From NCBI GenBank assembly GCA_963826145.1, contig CAWGVW010000002.1, positions 1,302,001 to 1,366,000 on the forward strand: DNA of 64,000 nt, written 5' to 3'. The position numbers and the translations under genes were made by a program. This document shows positions 36,691 to 46,400 of this stretch, piece by piece. The stretch is from JBGPLJ01 sp963826145. GTDB lineage: Bacteria > Pseudomonadota > Gammaproteobacteria > Steroidobacterales > Steroidobacteraceae. The first letter of the stretch is position 1, and each line of letters begins with the position of its first letter. The notes under the pieces are model-generated. The model was not told the DNA's origin and searched no databases. It saw nothing but the letters and a program-made list of their open reading frames with translations.

Positions 36691-37046
36691 CCGGTTTTTT
36701 CCTGTCGCACGACCATCGGGCCGAGCGGCCGGCCGCCAATGAGATGCAGGTGCAGGTGATAGACCTCCTGTCCGCCATGCGCATTGCAATTGACGATGAG
36801 GCGGTAGCCGTTCGCCGCGATGCCTTCCTTCTTCGCGAGATCGCGTGCAACGATTATCAGGTGGCCAAGGAGGGCCTCGTCTGCATCGGCGACGTCGTTC
36901 GCCGTCGGGATCGGCTTGTTCGGTACGATCAGGATATGGGTCGGCGCAGCCGGCCGGATATCCCGGAACGCGGTTACGCGATCATCCCGGTGGACAATCG
37001 CGGCGGGTAGCTCGCCCGAGATGATTCTTTCGAAGAGGGTGGGCAT
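36687..37046 (-). CDS. HIT-family nucleotide-binding protein (HinT-like)
   Basis: The 119-aa protein starts MPTLFERIISGELPAAIV and ends near QEVYHLHLHLIGGRP, the HIT triad (HxHxH). HinT enzymes hydrolyse AMP-lysine/aminoacyl-adenylate-type phosphoramidates. Length is typical. The stop overlaps the pip start. Confidence 0.93.
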   Translation of the reverse strand: MPTLFERIISGELPAAIVHRDDRVTAFRDIRPAAPTHILIVPNKPIPTANDVADADEALLGHLIIVARDLAKKEGIAANGYRLIVNCNAHGGQEVYHLHLHLIGGRPLGPMVVRQEKTG

Positions 37047-37098
37047 GAGCGGCGCTCCAGAACTCGACGCCGCCCACTATACCTTGACTCGATCGGGC

Positions 37099-37560
37099 TC
37101 ACGACGGTGTGGGAAACTCGCCGCTCGCGCGCAGGATCGCTTTTCGGATGCGGTCGTAAGTCCCGCAGCGGCAAAGGTTGGTGATCGTGTCGATATCCGC
37201 GCGCTGTGGTTTCGGAACGCGCGCGAGCAGGTCGATCGCGGCGAGGATCTGGCCGGTCTGGCAATACCCGCACTGGGCGACTTCCTCGTCGATCCAGGCC
37301 TGCTGTACCGGATGCAGGCCGTTGCGGCCGATACCCTCGATGGTAACGATCCTGCGCCCGGCGAGCGCGCGGACAGGCACGACGCATGAGCGCGTCGCGC
37401 GGCCATCGATCAATACCGTGCAGGCCCCGCAGAGACCCGCACCGCAGCCGTACTTGGTGCCGGTGAGTCCCGCGTGGTCGCGCAGGTACCAGAGGAGCGG
37501 CATCCCGGGATCGCCGTCGAAGCTGCGTTCCTCGCCGTTAATGTTGAGTGCGACTGCCAT
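37099..37560 (-). CDS. (2Fe-2S) small subunit of a xanthine-oxidase-family dehydrogenase
   Basis: The 153-aa protein carries two [2Fe-2S] clusters. The plant-ferredoxin-like set is GTKYGCGAGLCGACTVL plus RSC near residue 60, and the second is AQCGYCQTGQ with NLCRCGTYDRI. It resembles the alpha subunit of isoquinoline 1-oxidoreductase-type enzymes. No molybdopterin large subunit lies next to it in this window, so its partner must be elsewhere or absent. Confidence 0.9.
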   Translation of the reverse strand: MAVALNINGEERSFDGDPGMPLLWYLRDHAGLTGTKYGCGAGLCGACTVLIDGRATRSCVVPVRALAGRRIVTIEGIGRNGLHPVQQAWIDEEVAQCGYCQTGQILAAIDLLARVPKPQRADIDTITNLCRCGTYDRIRKAILRASGEFPTPS

Positions 37561-37664
37561 GCCGTGCGCACGATACTCCCGGGCGCGTCGCCCGCTGAAT
37601 CGGTTCGCCGTGCGCGCAAGTCCGTTCGACGCTTGCGCGCCGCGGCCTCATAATCGGCCAACCC

Positions 37665-38667
37665 ATGAAGATCCGCACCGATCAGCTGCAGGAAAAGCTG
37701 GCAGGGAAGCTGCTGCCAGCGTATCTCGTTGCGGGCAGCGAACCGCTTCTGGTTGCGGAGGCGGCCGATGCCATCCGCCTCGAGGCCCGCCAGGAGGGCT
37801 TTGCCGAGCGCGACGTGTTTTTCGTTGAACGAAGCTTTGACTGGAACTTGTTGCGTACGGCAGGCCAGTCGCTGTCGCTCTTCTCCTCGCGCCGCATCCT
37901 CGAGGTGAAGATGCCGAGCGGCAAGGCGGGGGTCGACGGCTCGAAAGTGCTGGTGGAACTCATCGAGAATCCGCCGCCCGATACGCTTCTCCTCGTCATC
38001 GCCGATCAGCTGGACCGCGATGCGCTCAAGTCCGCCTGGGTGGCGGCCATGGAGGCGCACGGAGTCTGGGTGCAGGTCTGGCCCGTCAAGATCGGCGAAT
38101 TGCCGCGCTGGATTGCGGCGCGCATGGCACGACACGGATTGCAGCCGAGCGCGGACGCGGCGGCGCTCCTTGCCGAACGGGTCGAGGGAAATCTGCTTGC
38201 CGCGAATCAGGAGATCGAGAAACTCGCGCTCCTCAATGCGCGAGGCGCAATCGACGAAGCCGCGGTTGCGGAGGCGGTCGCAAACAGTGCCCGCTACGAT
38301 ATCTTTCAGCTGAGCGATGCGGCCCTCGACGGCGATGCGCCGCGCGCGCTTCGAATCCTCGCGGGCCTGAAGAGCGAAGGCACCGAGCCACCGCTCGTGC
38401 TGTGGGCGCTCGCGAAGGATGTGCGGGCGCTGTGGCAGGGCGAGATGCGTGCGCGTTCCGGCGGCGCCGGCCGCCGCGGCACCGGCGTGGCTGCGGCCAT
38501 CGCCGGCCCTCGAACGGGCGCGACGACGCGCCGGCCGCTTGCCGCTCGATCAACTGCTGCGCGACTGCAGTCAGATCGATCGCATCATCAAGGGCCACGC
38601 TGCGGGCGATCCCTGGGATGCGCTTGCACGCATGGCGACACAATTGGCGGGAGTGGATGCGTCTTAA
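37665..38667 (+). pseudogene. holA: DNA polymerase III delta subunit, frame broken near 38455
   Basis: HolA loads the beta clamp. The frame from ATG 37665 encodes the N-terminal and middle parts (AYLVAGSEPLLVAEAADAIR; FSSRRILEVKMPSGK; LPRWIAARMARHGLQ; LWALAKDVRALWQGEMRA). The C-terminal domain continues one base out of phase (ALERARRRAGRLPLDQLL; SQIDRIIKGHAAGDPWDAL) and stops at 38665-38667. One extra base between about 38450 and 38461 explains this. Read uncorrected, the frame would run through a palindrome into the cupin gene. Sequence error is possible. Confidence 0.85.
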
Positions 38668-38668
38668 G

Positions 38669-38694
38669 AGGGGACAGACTTAAGTCTGTCCCCT
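38669..38694. repeat. Palindromic element, GGGGACAGAC type
   Basis: A perfect 13-base arm palindrome (AGGGGACAGACTT and its complement) with no extra loop, one base after the holA stop. It resembles the GGGACAGTCCC element at 61778-61808 in its outer bases. Confidence 0.85.
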
Positions 38695-38714
38695 GGCTAA
38701 CGGGAGTCATTGCG

Positions 38715-39185
38715 ATGTCACTGAAATTGCCTGCGCTCGACCCGAAGTCCGTCGAGGCGCACAACCGAACCGGCTACCCGGAGCCCTACGCGTCGCAAGT
38801 GGTACCGCGCGAGAAGCGCCGCCTCGGCGATGCCTGCGGACTCACGAAGATCGGCGTCAACCTGACAACGCTCCATCCCGGCAAGGTTTCGTCGATGCGC
38901 CACTGGCATTCCCATGAAGATGAGTTCATCTACCTTCTCGAAGGCGAAGTCGTGCTGAGAACCGATGCGGGCGAGCAAGTGCTGACGGCCGGCATGTGCG
39001 CGGGCTTCAAGGCGGGCACGACGGATGGGCATCAACTCTTGAATCGCGGCACCAGGCCCGCGACGTATCTCGAAATCAGCAACCGCGACAGCGCAGATGT
39101 CGGGGACTATTCGGAAGCCGACCTGCGCTGGAATGCGCCAGGGCATCGTGGCCGGTTCACCCGCAAGGATGGGACGCCTTACTAG
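38715..39185 (+). CDS. Cupin-domain protein
   Basis: The 156-aa protein starts MSLKLPALDPKSVEAHNRTG. The cupin motif 1 appears as MRHWHSHEDEFIYLLEGEV near residues 60-78 and a second motif around AGFKAGTTDGHQLLNRG. Conserved His/Glu could bind one metal. The ATG at 38715 has GGGAG upstream. An in-frame extension upstream only exists because holA is frame-shifted. The substrate is unknown. Confidence 0.85.
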   Translation: MSLKLPALDPKSVEAHNRTGYPEPYASQVVPREKRRLGDACGLTKIGVNLTTLHPGKVSSMRHWHSHEDEFIYLLEGEVVLRTDAGEQVLTAGMCAGFKAGTTDGHQLLNRGTRPATYLEISNRDSADVGDYSEADLRWNAPGHRGRFTRKDGTPY

Positions 39186-39638
39186 ATGGCGGCTCTCTTC
39201 GCATTCCTGCATCACGTCGCGGCGTTCGTGCTGTTTGCGGCGCTCTTCACGGAGCTCGTGCTTATCAAGGGCGAGCTTACGGCGTGGAGCGCGCGGAAGA
39301 TCCTGCGCTTCGACCTCGTCTACGGGATCGCCGCGAGCGTCGTCGTGATCGTTGGTTTCCTGCGGGTCACGCAATTCGAGAAGGGCGCCCACTATTACTT
39401 TCACAGCACTCCGTTCCTCGTGAAGATTGCGACCTTCGCGCTCGTCGGCCTCGTGTCGATCTATCCGACGACGCATTACATGCGCTGGCGCGCGCTGTTG
39501 AAGCGGGGCGAAGTCCCCGTGATCGACGCAAACCTGCGCCGGCGGATCGCCTCGCTCATTCACCTGCAGCTCACGGGACTTGCCGTCATCCTGCTGTGCG
39601 CGGCCCTGATGGCACGCGGTGTCGGGTATTTCGGCTGA
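39186..39638 (+). CDS. DUF2214 integral membrane protein
   Basis: The 150-aa protein has about four membrane segments: AFLHHVAAFVLFAALFTELV, YGIAASVVVIVGFLRV, IATFALVGLVSIYP and LQLTGLAVILLCAALMARG. It matches DUF2214 by layout and by HHVAAF. It begins directly after the cupin stop, so co-translation is likely. Function unknown. Confidence 0.8.
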   Translation: MAALFAFLHHVAAFVLFAALFTELVLIKGELTAWSARKILRFDLVYGIAASVVVIVGFLRVTQFEKGAHYYFHSTPFLVKIATFALVGLVSIYPTTHYMRWRALLKRGEVPVIDANLRRRIASLIHLQLTGLAVILLCAALMARGVGYFG

Positions 39639-39701
39639 GTTTCCCGGCCGAAAGGCGTGCAACGCTTTGCATTGCAAGAAGTTTTCGGGCAGGGTTACGG
39701 C

Positions 39702-40343
39702 ATGCATCCGATCGGCATCTTCGGCGGGACTTTCGACCCGATTCACTACGGGCACCTGCGTACCGCCTTCGAACTTCTGCAGGCGCTGCGCTTGACGGAG
39801 GTCCGTTTCATGCCGGCCGGTAATCCCCCGCATCGGGAACAGCCGGTCGCCCCGGCGGATGCGCGTCTTGCCATGGTGAAGGCCGCAACCGAAGGGCAAC
39901 ACGGATTCCTGGTCGATGACCGGGAGATGCGGCGCGACGGACCGTCATATTCGGTCGATACACTGGCGTCGTTACGTGCGGAGAATCCCGATCGCTCGCT
40001 CTGTCTCATCGTCGGCATGGACGCATTTCTCGGCCTTCCCAAGTGGTATCAGTGGCGCGAGCTCCTGCAACTGGCGCACGTAGTTGTCGCGCATCGGCCA
40101 GGCTGGCGGGCGCCCGGCATGGGCCCGCTCGGCGAACTGCTCGTCGACCGCGGCACCGGGCGTATCGGGGACTTGCATGAATCACGCGCCGGGTGCATAT
40201 ACATACATGCCGTAACGCAACTGGAAATCTCCTCGACCGAAGTGCGCAACCTCATTTCCGCCGGACGCGATCCCCGCTTCCTCATGCCCGACCCGGTACG
40301 CAAGGTCATCCAGGATTCGGGCGTGTACGCCCGGAAAGACTGA
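39702..40343 (+). CDS. nadD: Nicotinate-nucleotide adenylyltransferase
   Basis: NadD (213 aa) adenylates nicotinate mononucleotide in NAD synthesis. The nucleotidyltransferase motif GIFGGTFDPIHYGHL starts at residue 4, and the second motif SSTEVRNLISAGRDP lies near the end. I chose the ATG at 39702 because the family starts there; an upstream alternative at 39657 would add 15 unmatched residues. It stands in the usual order before rsfS. Confidence 0.94.
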   Translation: MHPIGIFGGTFDPIHYGHLRTAFELLQALRLTEVRFMPAGNPPHREQPVAPADARLAMVKAATEGQHGFLVDDREMRRDGPSYSVDTLASLRAENPDRSLCLIVGMDAFLGLPKWYQWRELLQLAHVVVAHRPGWRAPGMGPLGELLVDRGTGRIGDLHESRAGCIYIHAVTQLEISSTEVRNLISAGRDPRFLMPDPVRKVIQDSGVYARKD

Positions 40344-40352
40344 CAAGAAGTC

Positions 40353-40745
40353 TTGAGCGCAGCGCGTCGGAAGTCCCCGCACAAGAAGACGGCACCCCGC
40401 CTGAACGGGACGCCGCGCGCGCCCGTGGCATCGTCGCTCGACATTGTCATCGCCGGCGCGCTCGACGACATGAAGGCCGTCAACATCAAGGTGCTCGACG
40501 TGCGCAAGCTGTCCGACATCTTCGACACGTTGGTGATCGCGAGCGGCAATTCCGATCGCCACGTGCGTTCGATCGCCGACCGGCTCGTGCAGAAGGCGAA
40601 ATCCGCCGGCTTCCGTCCGCTCGGCGTCGAAGGCGGGCAGAGCGGCGAGTGGGTGCTGGTCGATCTCGGCGACGTCGTCGTGCACGTCATGCTGCCGCGC
40701 GTGCGCGAGTTCTACGGCCTCGAGAAGCTTTGGAGCGTCTCGTAG
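40353..40745 (+). CDS. rsfS: Ribosome silencing factor RsfS
   Basis: RsfS (130 aa from TTG 40353) binds L14 and blocks subunit joining in starvation. The core includes ALDDMKAVNIKVLDVRKLS, FDTLVIASGNSDRHVRSIA and GEWVLVDLGDVVVHVML. The first 28 residues (Lys/Arg/Pro-rich) are extra to the usual domain. AAGAAG lies upstream of the TTG. It precedes rlmH as in other bacteria. Confidence 0.9.
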   Translation: MSAARRKSPHKKTAPRLNGTPRAPVASSLDIVIAGALDDMKAVNIKVLDVRKLSDIFDTLVIASGNSDRHVRSIADRLVQKAKSAGFRPLGVEGGQSGEWVLVDLGDVVVHVMLPRVREFYGLEKLWSVS

Positions 40746-40752
40746 GCGAGTT

Positions 40753-40765
40753 GGGGTCTGACCCC
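40753..40765. repeat. Short palindrome GGGGTCTGACCCC
   Basis: A 13-base perfect palindrome with a single central T, between rsfS and rlmH. It is the bare core of the GGGGTCAGA/TCTGACCCC elements elsewhere in the window. Confidence 0.6.
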
Positions 40766-40767
40766 GC

Positions 40768-41238
40768 ATGAAATTTCGTGTCCTTGCCGCCGGCACGCGC
40801 CTTCCCGACTGGGTCAACGATGCGTGCTCCGACTACGCGAAGCGTTTCGGTTCCGATCTGCGCTTCGAGCTCGTCGAAATTGCAGTTGCGCAACGCGGTC
40901 CCGGCGCCGACGTCGCGCGCGCAATTGCACGCGAAGGGGAAAGGATGCTCGCCGCGATTCGTGAGGGCGATTTCGTCGTGGCGCTCGAAGTCGGCGGCAA
41001 GGCAATTAGCACCGCGGAGCTCGCGCGCTGGCTCGGCGGACGGATGCAGGAGGGCAGGGATCTGGTGTTCCTGATCGGCGGACCAGACGGCCTCGCGCGT
41101 GCCTGTCAGGACCGCGCGGATTTCAAATGGTCGCTCTCAACGCTGACCTTTCCGCATGGACTCGCCCGGGTCGTCCTTATCGAGCAGCTTTACCGGGCAC
41201 TAAGTCTCAAGAAGGGACACCCCTACCATCGGGCCTGA
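40768..41238 (+). CDS. rlmH: 23S rRNA (pseudouridine1915-N3)-methyltransferase RlmH
   Basis: RlmH (156 aa) is a SPOUT methyltransferase acting on the assembled 70S ribosome. Its C-terminal knot shows FLIGGPDGLARACQDRAD and LSTLTFPHGLARVVLIEQLYRA. Length is typical. The start ATG lies two bases after the short palindrome. Confidence 0.95.
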   Translation: MKFRVLAAGTRLPDWVNDACSDYAKRFGSDLRFELVEIAVAQRGPGADVARAIAREGERMLAAIREGDFVVALEVGGKAISTAELARWLGGRMQEGRDLVFLIGGPDGLARACQDRADFKWSLSTLTFPHGLARVVLIEQLYRALSLKKGHPYHRA

Positions 41239-41407
41239 CGGAATCGGGCTCGAAATTGCCCGGTTCGGCCAAATCCAACGGTGCCTTGGGCCTCAAGCCG
41301 GTGCTATCCTCCGGCGGCTTCGGCTTGGTTCGCGGGTTATCGTGCAATCGATTGAAACTTAAGACGTAAACCCGGCTTCGGCCGGCCGCCCCAAGATTTC
41401 CAAGACA

Positions 41408-42019
41408 ATGATCATGGTAGCCCAGTCCGTCTTACTAGCCTCTGCTTCGCCGCGACGCCGCGACCTCCTGCGCCAGATGGGTATCGAACCGCAAATCGTT
41501 CCCGCTGAGGTGGATGAAACGCGTCTGCCAGCCGAGCCGCCGCGCGACTATGTGCACCGCATCGCGCAGCTCAAGGCGGAAGCGGCCTGGCAGAAGCTAC
41601 CGACGGACCGTCGCACCGCTCTCATCGCCGCGGACACGGCGGTTGTCCTTGGGAATGAGATTTTCGGCAAGCCTCGCGACCGTGAGTCGGGACTCGAAAT
41701 GCTCGCACGGCTGAGCGGCCGCACGCATGAAGTCATGACCGGCGTCGCGCTCAGAACCGCCGAGCGCGTGGACGTGAGGATCAATGTCAGCCGCGTGACA
41801 TTTCGCGCGTTGCAGCGACACGAGTGCGAGGCGTACTGGGAGTCCGGCGAGCCGCGCGACAAGGCGGGCGGCTACGCCGTTCAGGGACTCGCGGCGACGT
41901 TCATCCGCGAACTCGAAGGGAGTTTCTCGGGTGTGATGGGTCTGCCCCTCTTTGAGACCGCGGAACTTCTGCGCGCCGCGGGGATCGACCCACTCAGCGC
42001 CTCGCGAGCCGGCCGATGA
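41408..42019 (+). CDS. maf: Maf-family nucleotide pyrophosphatase (YhdE-like)
   Basis: The 203-aa protein shows the Maf motif ASASPRRRDLLRQMGI near residue 11 and ADTAVVLGNEIFGKPRD. Maf proteins hydrolyse dTTP/UTP or modified nucleotides. A position directly upstream of rng favours the YhdE type. The start could also be ATG 41414. The gene ends ATGA over the rng start. Confidence 0.93.
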   Translation: MIMVAQSVLLASASPRRRDLLRQMGIEPQIVPAEVDETRLPAEPPRDYVHRIAQLKAEAAWQKLPTDRRTALIAADTAVVLGNEIFGKPRDRESGLEMLARLSGRTHEVMTGVALRTAERVDVRINVSRVTFRALQRHECEAYWESGEPRDKAGGYAVQGLAATFIRELEGSFSGVMGLPLFETAELLRAAGIDPLSASRAGR

Positions 42020-43485
42020 GCGCGGAAATCCTCGTCAACGTGATGCCGCGCGAGACGCGCGCCGCACTCATCGAGAACGGCATCCTGCAGGAGATCTTCG
42101 TCGAGCGTGCGAATCGCGTGGGTATTACCAGCAACATCTACAAGGGCCGGGTATCGCGGGTGCTGCCCGGCATGCAGGCCGCATTCGTCGACGTGGGACT
42201 CGAGCGCACGGCGTTCCTGCACGTTTCCGATGTCGCCTATGCGCACGAAGAGGAAGCGGAAGTTCCCGAGCAACGGAGCGACGACATCCGCGAGCACATG
42301 CGCGAGGGCGATGAGATCCTCGTGCAGGTCCTGAAAGACCCGCTCGGCACGAAGGGCGCGCGCCTCACGACCTTCGTCAGCATTCCGTCCCGCTACCTCG
42401 TGTATCTGCCGAAGGGCAAGGGCATCGGCGTGTCGACGCGCATCGAGGATGAAGGCGAACGCGGACGCCTGCGCGAATCCGTGACGGGCGCCGTGCCGAC
42501 CGGAACGAACGGCGGCTACATCGTGCGCACCGTCGCGGAAGGTGTGGAGTCGAATGCCCTGAGGGAGGACCTCCTCTTCCTGCATCGTCTGTGGAGCGTC
42601 GTGCGGGAGAGGGGCATGCGCGCGAGCGCCGGCGAACTCGTGCACGAAGACCTGCCGTTGCCCCTGCGGCTGCTGCGCGACCAGCTCGGCACCGGCATCG
42701 GCCGGATCTCGGTCGACAGTCCGGGCGTACACGCCCGCATGCTCGAGTTCGCGGGCGCATTCATGCCGGACAGCGCCTCCAAGATCGAGCTCTACAGTGG
42801 CGTGCGCCCGATCTTCGATCTGCACGCCATCGAGGATGAGATCGGGCGCGCACTCGACAAGAAGGTGCCGCTCAAGTCGGGCGGCTACCTCGTCATCGAT
42901 CAGACCGAGGCGATGACGACGATCGACGTCAACACCGGCGCCTACGTCGGCCATCGAAATCTCGAGGAGACGATCTACCGTACGAATCTGGAGGCGGCCG
43001 TCAGCATCGCCCGGCAGCTGCGCCTCAGGAATCTCGGCGGCATCATCATCATCGACTTCATCGACATGCAGGAGGAGGAGCACCGGCGCCAGGTGCTGCA
43101 GGCGCTCGAAAAGGGTCTCGCCGCCGATCACGCGAAGACCCAGATCTCCTCCGTTTCGCCGCTCGGCCTCGTCGAAATGACGCGCAAGCGTACGCGCGAG
43201 AGTCTCGAGCATCTGTTGTGCGAACCCTGCAGCGCATGCCTCGGCCGCGGTTTCGTGAAGACCGCGGAAACCGTGTGCTACGAGATATTCCGGGAGGTGC
43301 TGCGCCAGTCGCGACAGTTCGACTGCCAACAGTTCATGGTGCTCGCCCACCAGGACGTGATCGAGCGGCTCCTCGATGAGGAATCGGCGCCGCTCGGCGA
43401 GCTCGAAGTCGTGACGGGCAAGCCCATTCGCCTGCAGACCGAGGCGCTTTATGGCCCCGATCAGTACGATGTCGTGCTGATGTAG
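42016..43485 (+). CDS. rng: Ribonuclease G
   Basis: RNase G (489 aa) processes 16S rRNA 5' ends and some mRNAs. An N-terminal S1-type RNA-binding domain (GRVSRVLPGMQAAFVDVGLE) is followed by the catalytic region with metal-binding Asp in TIDVNTGAYVG and IIIDFIDMQ. The Zn-link region reads CEPCSACLGRGFVKT. Overlap with maf (ATGA) and adjacency to yhdP match the common mre/maf-rng-yhdP order. Confidence 0.95.
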   Translation: MSAEILVNVMPRETRAALIENGILQEIFVERANRVGITSNIYKGRVSRVLPGMQAAFVDVGLERTAFLHVSDVAYAHEEEAEVPEQRSDDIREHMREGDEILVQVLKDPLGTKGARLTTFVSIPSRYLVYLPKGKGIGVSTRIEDEGERGRLRESVTGAVPTGTNGGYIVRTVAEGVESNALREDLLFLHRLWSVVRERGMRASAGELVHEDLPLPLRLLRDQLGTGIGRISVDSPGVHARMLEFAGAFMPDSASKIELYSGVRPIFDLHAIEDEIGRALDKKVPLKSGGYLVIDQTEAMTTIDVNTGAYVGHRNLEETIYRTNLEAAVSIARQLRLRNLGGIIIIDFIDMQEEEHRRQVLQALEKGLAADHAKTQISSVSPLGLVEMTRKRTRESLEHLLCEPCSACLGRGFVKTAETVCYEIFREVLRQSRQFDCQQFMVLAHQDVIERLLDEESAPLGELEVVTGKPIRLQTEALYGPDQYDVVLM

Positions 43486-43491
43486 CGCCCG

Positions 43492-46400
43492 ATGGCCGTC
43501 ATGCGAATCCCCTGGCGCCGAATTCTGAAGTGGACTGCCGCGATCCTCGGATCGTTGGTCATCCTGCTCGCCCTTGGGATCGGTGCGCTGCGCATTGCCC
43601 TCCAGCAGGTGCCGGAATATCGCGAGGACATCCGCGTCTGGATCAACGACGCGACCGGGCTCGAGGTGAAGTTCCGGGAGCTCAAGCCGCGCTGGCGCCT
43701 TTATGGCCCGGAAATCTATTTCACCGCGGCAAAGCTCGAAGCGCCGCTCACGGGCGCCGTGCTCGTCGAGGCGCGGGCGGGCAGTGTCGGCATCGATCTC
43801 TGGCATCTCATCTTCCGGGCGGAGCTGCTGCCCGGCCGCATCACGCTCGAGAGGCCGGAGTTCAATTTCATCCGCACGCCAACGGGACGCATCGAACTTG
43901 TCGGTCAGGAAGCCATCCGGCCGCGCGATCCTTCGAAGCCGCCGATGTCGGCCGACGACCTGCCGACCGGCAAGCTCCACATCGAGGACGCGACGGTCAC
44001 TTACACCGACCAGATGCAGAATCGCCCGAAGTGGCGCCTGTCGGACATCAGCCTCGAGATCGAGCGCGGCCGCAACAACTTGTCGCTTACGGGCCGCATC
44101 GACCTGCCGGAGAATCTCGGACGCACGCTCGATTTCAGCGCAAGCGCCGAGGGTCACCTCGGCCAGCCGGATGCGCTCACGTGGCGGTTCGAAGTCGTTG
44201 CAAGCGATCTCAAGTTCGCGGGTTGGGTGCCGCTCGTACGCGATGCGCTCGGGGACGACCTCAGGCTCCCATCGGCCGGCCGCGGAGGATTGCGTCTCGC
44301 GGGACGCTTCGCCGGCCGCGATCTCGAGCAAGCGCAGCTCAGGCTTCAGCTCGCGGACGTGGTGATCGGCGACGGCAGCGCCGAGTGGCCGCAAGCGCGC
44401 TACGACGTCATGGCGGGCGATTTTCTGCTGCGTGAGACGCAGGGCGCGTGGCACGTGGAAGGCAAGGATGTCGAACTCAGCCAGCCGACGCGTCCCTGGA
44501 GCACGTCGCGTTTCTCCGCGGATTGGCGCATCGCCGATCGCCGCCTTGCAGCATTCACCGCGCAAGCGCCGTACCTGCGCCTCGACAATCTGACGCCGCT
44601 TGCCGGGCTCCTGCCGCCGGGGGCGCTGCGCACCAGGCTCATCGAATTGAGCCCGGAAGGCCAGATCCACGACCTCAGCGTCGAATTTGCGCACGCCGAC
44701 GGCCAGGCGCCCGAGTTGCGTTCGCTCGATGCGAATCTTACGGGTGTCGGATTCGGTCCCTCCGGACGGGCGCCAGGTATTCGCGGCGTGAGCGCGCAAT
44801 TGAGCGGCCGCTCCAATCATTTGAGCGCCGATCTCGACACCACCCAGCTTTCGGTGCTGGCGCCGATCGTATTTCGGGTGCCGATCGTGGCCGACCGCGT
44901 CAAGGCACGCCTCGAAGCGGATTATCGTGCGACGGGAGTGCGCATCGAGGCCCACAACGTTGCGGTCGCAAGTCCACATGTGCAGGCGACCGCGGAACTT
45001 TCGATCTGGATTCCCGCCGACGGCAGCTCGCCAGTGCTCGACCTCGAAGCGCATGCGAAAAATGCGGACGCGAGCAAAGCCTGGCAATACATGCCGATCA
45101 ACAAGCTCACGGAGAAGCCGCTCGCGTGGCTCGATCAGGCGTTCGTCTCAGGCCGGGTGCCGGAAGCAGAAGTCGTCTATCGCGGCCCGACGCGCAGCTT
45201 TCCGTTTCGCGACGGCGAAGGGCTCTTTCGCATCACGGGCCGCACCGAGGATCTGACGCTGAGCTATCAGCCGGGCTGGCCGGTGCTCACGGGGCTTGCC
45301 GTCGATTTCGAATTCCTCAACGAGGGCCTCACGACCTCGACGAGTCGCGGCACGGTCTCGGGCCTCGTCATCGACAAGGGGACCGCCGTGTTCCCGGATC
45401 TGAAGCTCGGCGAGCTGACGGTGGAAGCCGAGGCGCACGGCGATCTCGGCGGCGCGCTCAAGTACCTGCAGGCGACCCCGCTCGGTCCGAAGTTCGGCGA
45501 AACCTTCATGCGGCTCGCCGGTTCCGGTGCGACCCGAGCCTCGGTGAAGCTGTACCTGCCCATCCGGGAGCTCAGCAATCGCCGGATCGACGTCGACGTC
45601 TCGCTGACCGATGACCGCGTCCGCATTGCCGATACGCTGCACGCGGCGGACGAGGTCAATGGCGTCCTGCGGGTCCACAACACCGAACTTATCTCGCAGG
45701 GTCTGACGGGAAGCTACCTCGGCGGATCCGTGCGTATCGATCTCGCGACCGAGCCGACAGCGACACCGGCCGTGTTCGACACCGTGGTGCGCGCGTCCGG
45801 CCGCACGCAGGCCGCGCCGCTCGCCGCAGCGTTCGGCGTGCCGGATAAGATTCAACTGGACGGCGCATTCGACTGGCGCGCCACAGCGCGGATCGCGCGC
45901 AATGTCGAGGAGTCGCCGCGCGCTTCGCGGTTGCGTTTCGATTCGCCGCTCCGTGGCGTTGAAATCGGGTTGCCGCAGCCGATGAAGCGCGCGGCCAATG
46001 AGAATCGGGGCCTGCACGTCGACGCGCAGTGGGACGCCGCGCAAGCCACGGCCCGCGTCATCTATGGCGACACGACCCGCGCCGCACTGAAATTCGTGAA
46101 CGCAACGGATGGCTGGCAGCTCGACCGCGGCGCCGCGCGCTTCGGCGGAGGTGAGCCCCAGATGCCGAAGGAGCCGGGACTGTGGCTCGCCGGCACGGTG
46201 CCGGCGCTCAACCTTTCGGAGTGGCTCGACCTCAAATCCGACAAACCGGCAAAGCGCCAGCTGCACGAATACCTGAAGGGAGCCGACCTCCTGGTGCGCG
46301 ATTTCGGTATCTTCGGATACGAATTCGCCAATATCGATGCGACGCTGTCGACCGACCCGGACGCATGGCGCGTTCGGGTGGCGAGCGATGCCGCCCAGGG

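Noticed and set aside
37665..39185. A 506-residue HolA-cupin fusion protein
   Set aside because: The holA C-terminal domain is present one base out of phase and ends before the palindrome; the cupin has its own ATG and Shine-Dalgarno. The fusion is a by-product of the frame break.
41881..45087. Long open frame of over 1000 codons antisense to maf, rng and yhdP
   Set aside because: High-GC codon use in the real genes leaves the antisense frame open. The translation is low-complexity Arg/His/Asp/Ala with no domain, and three recognised genes occupy the other strand.
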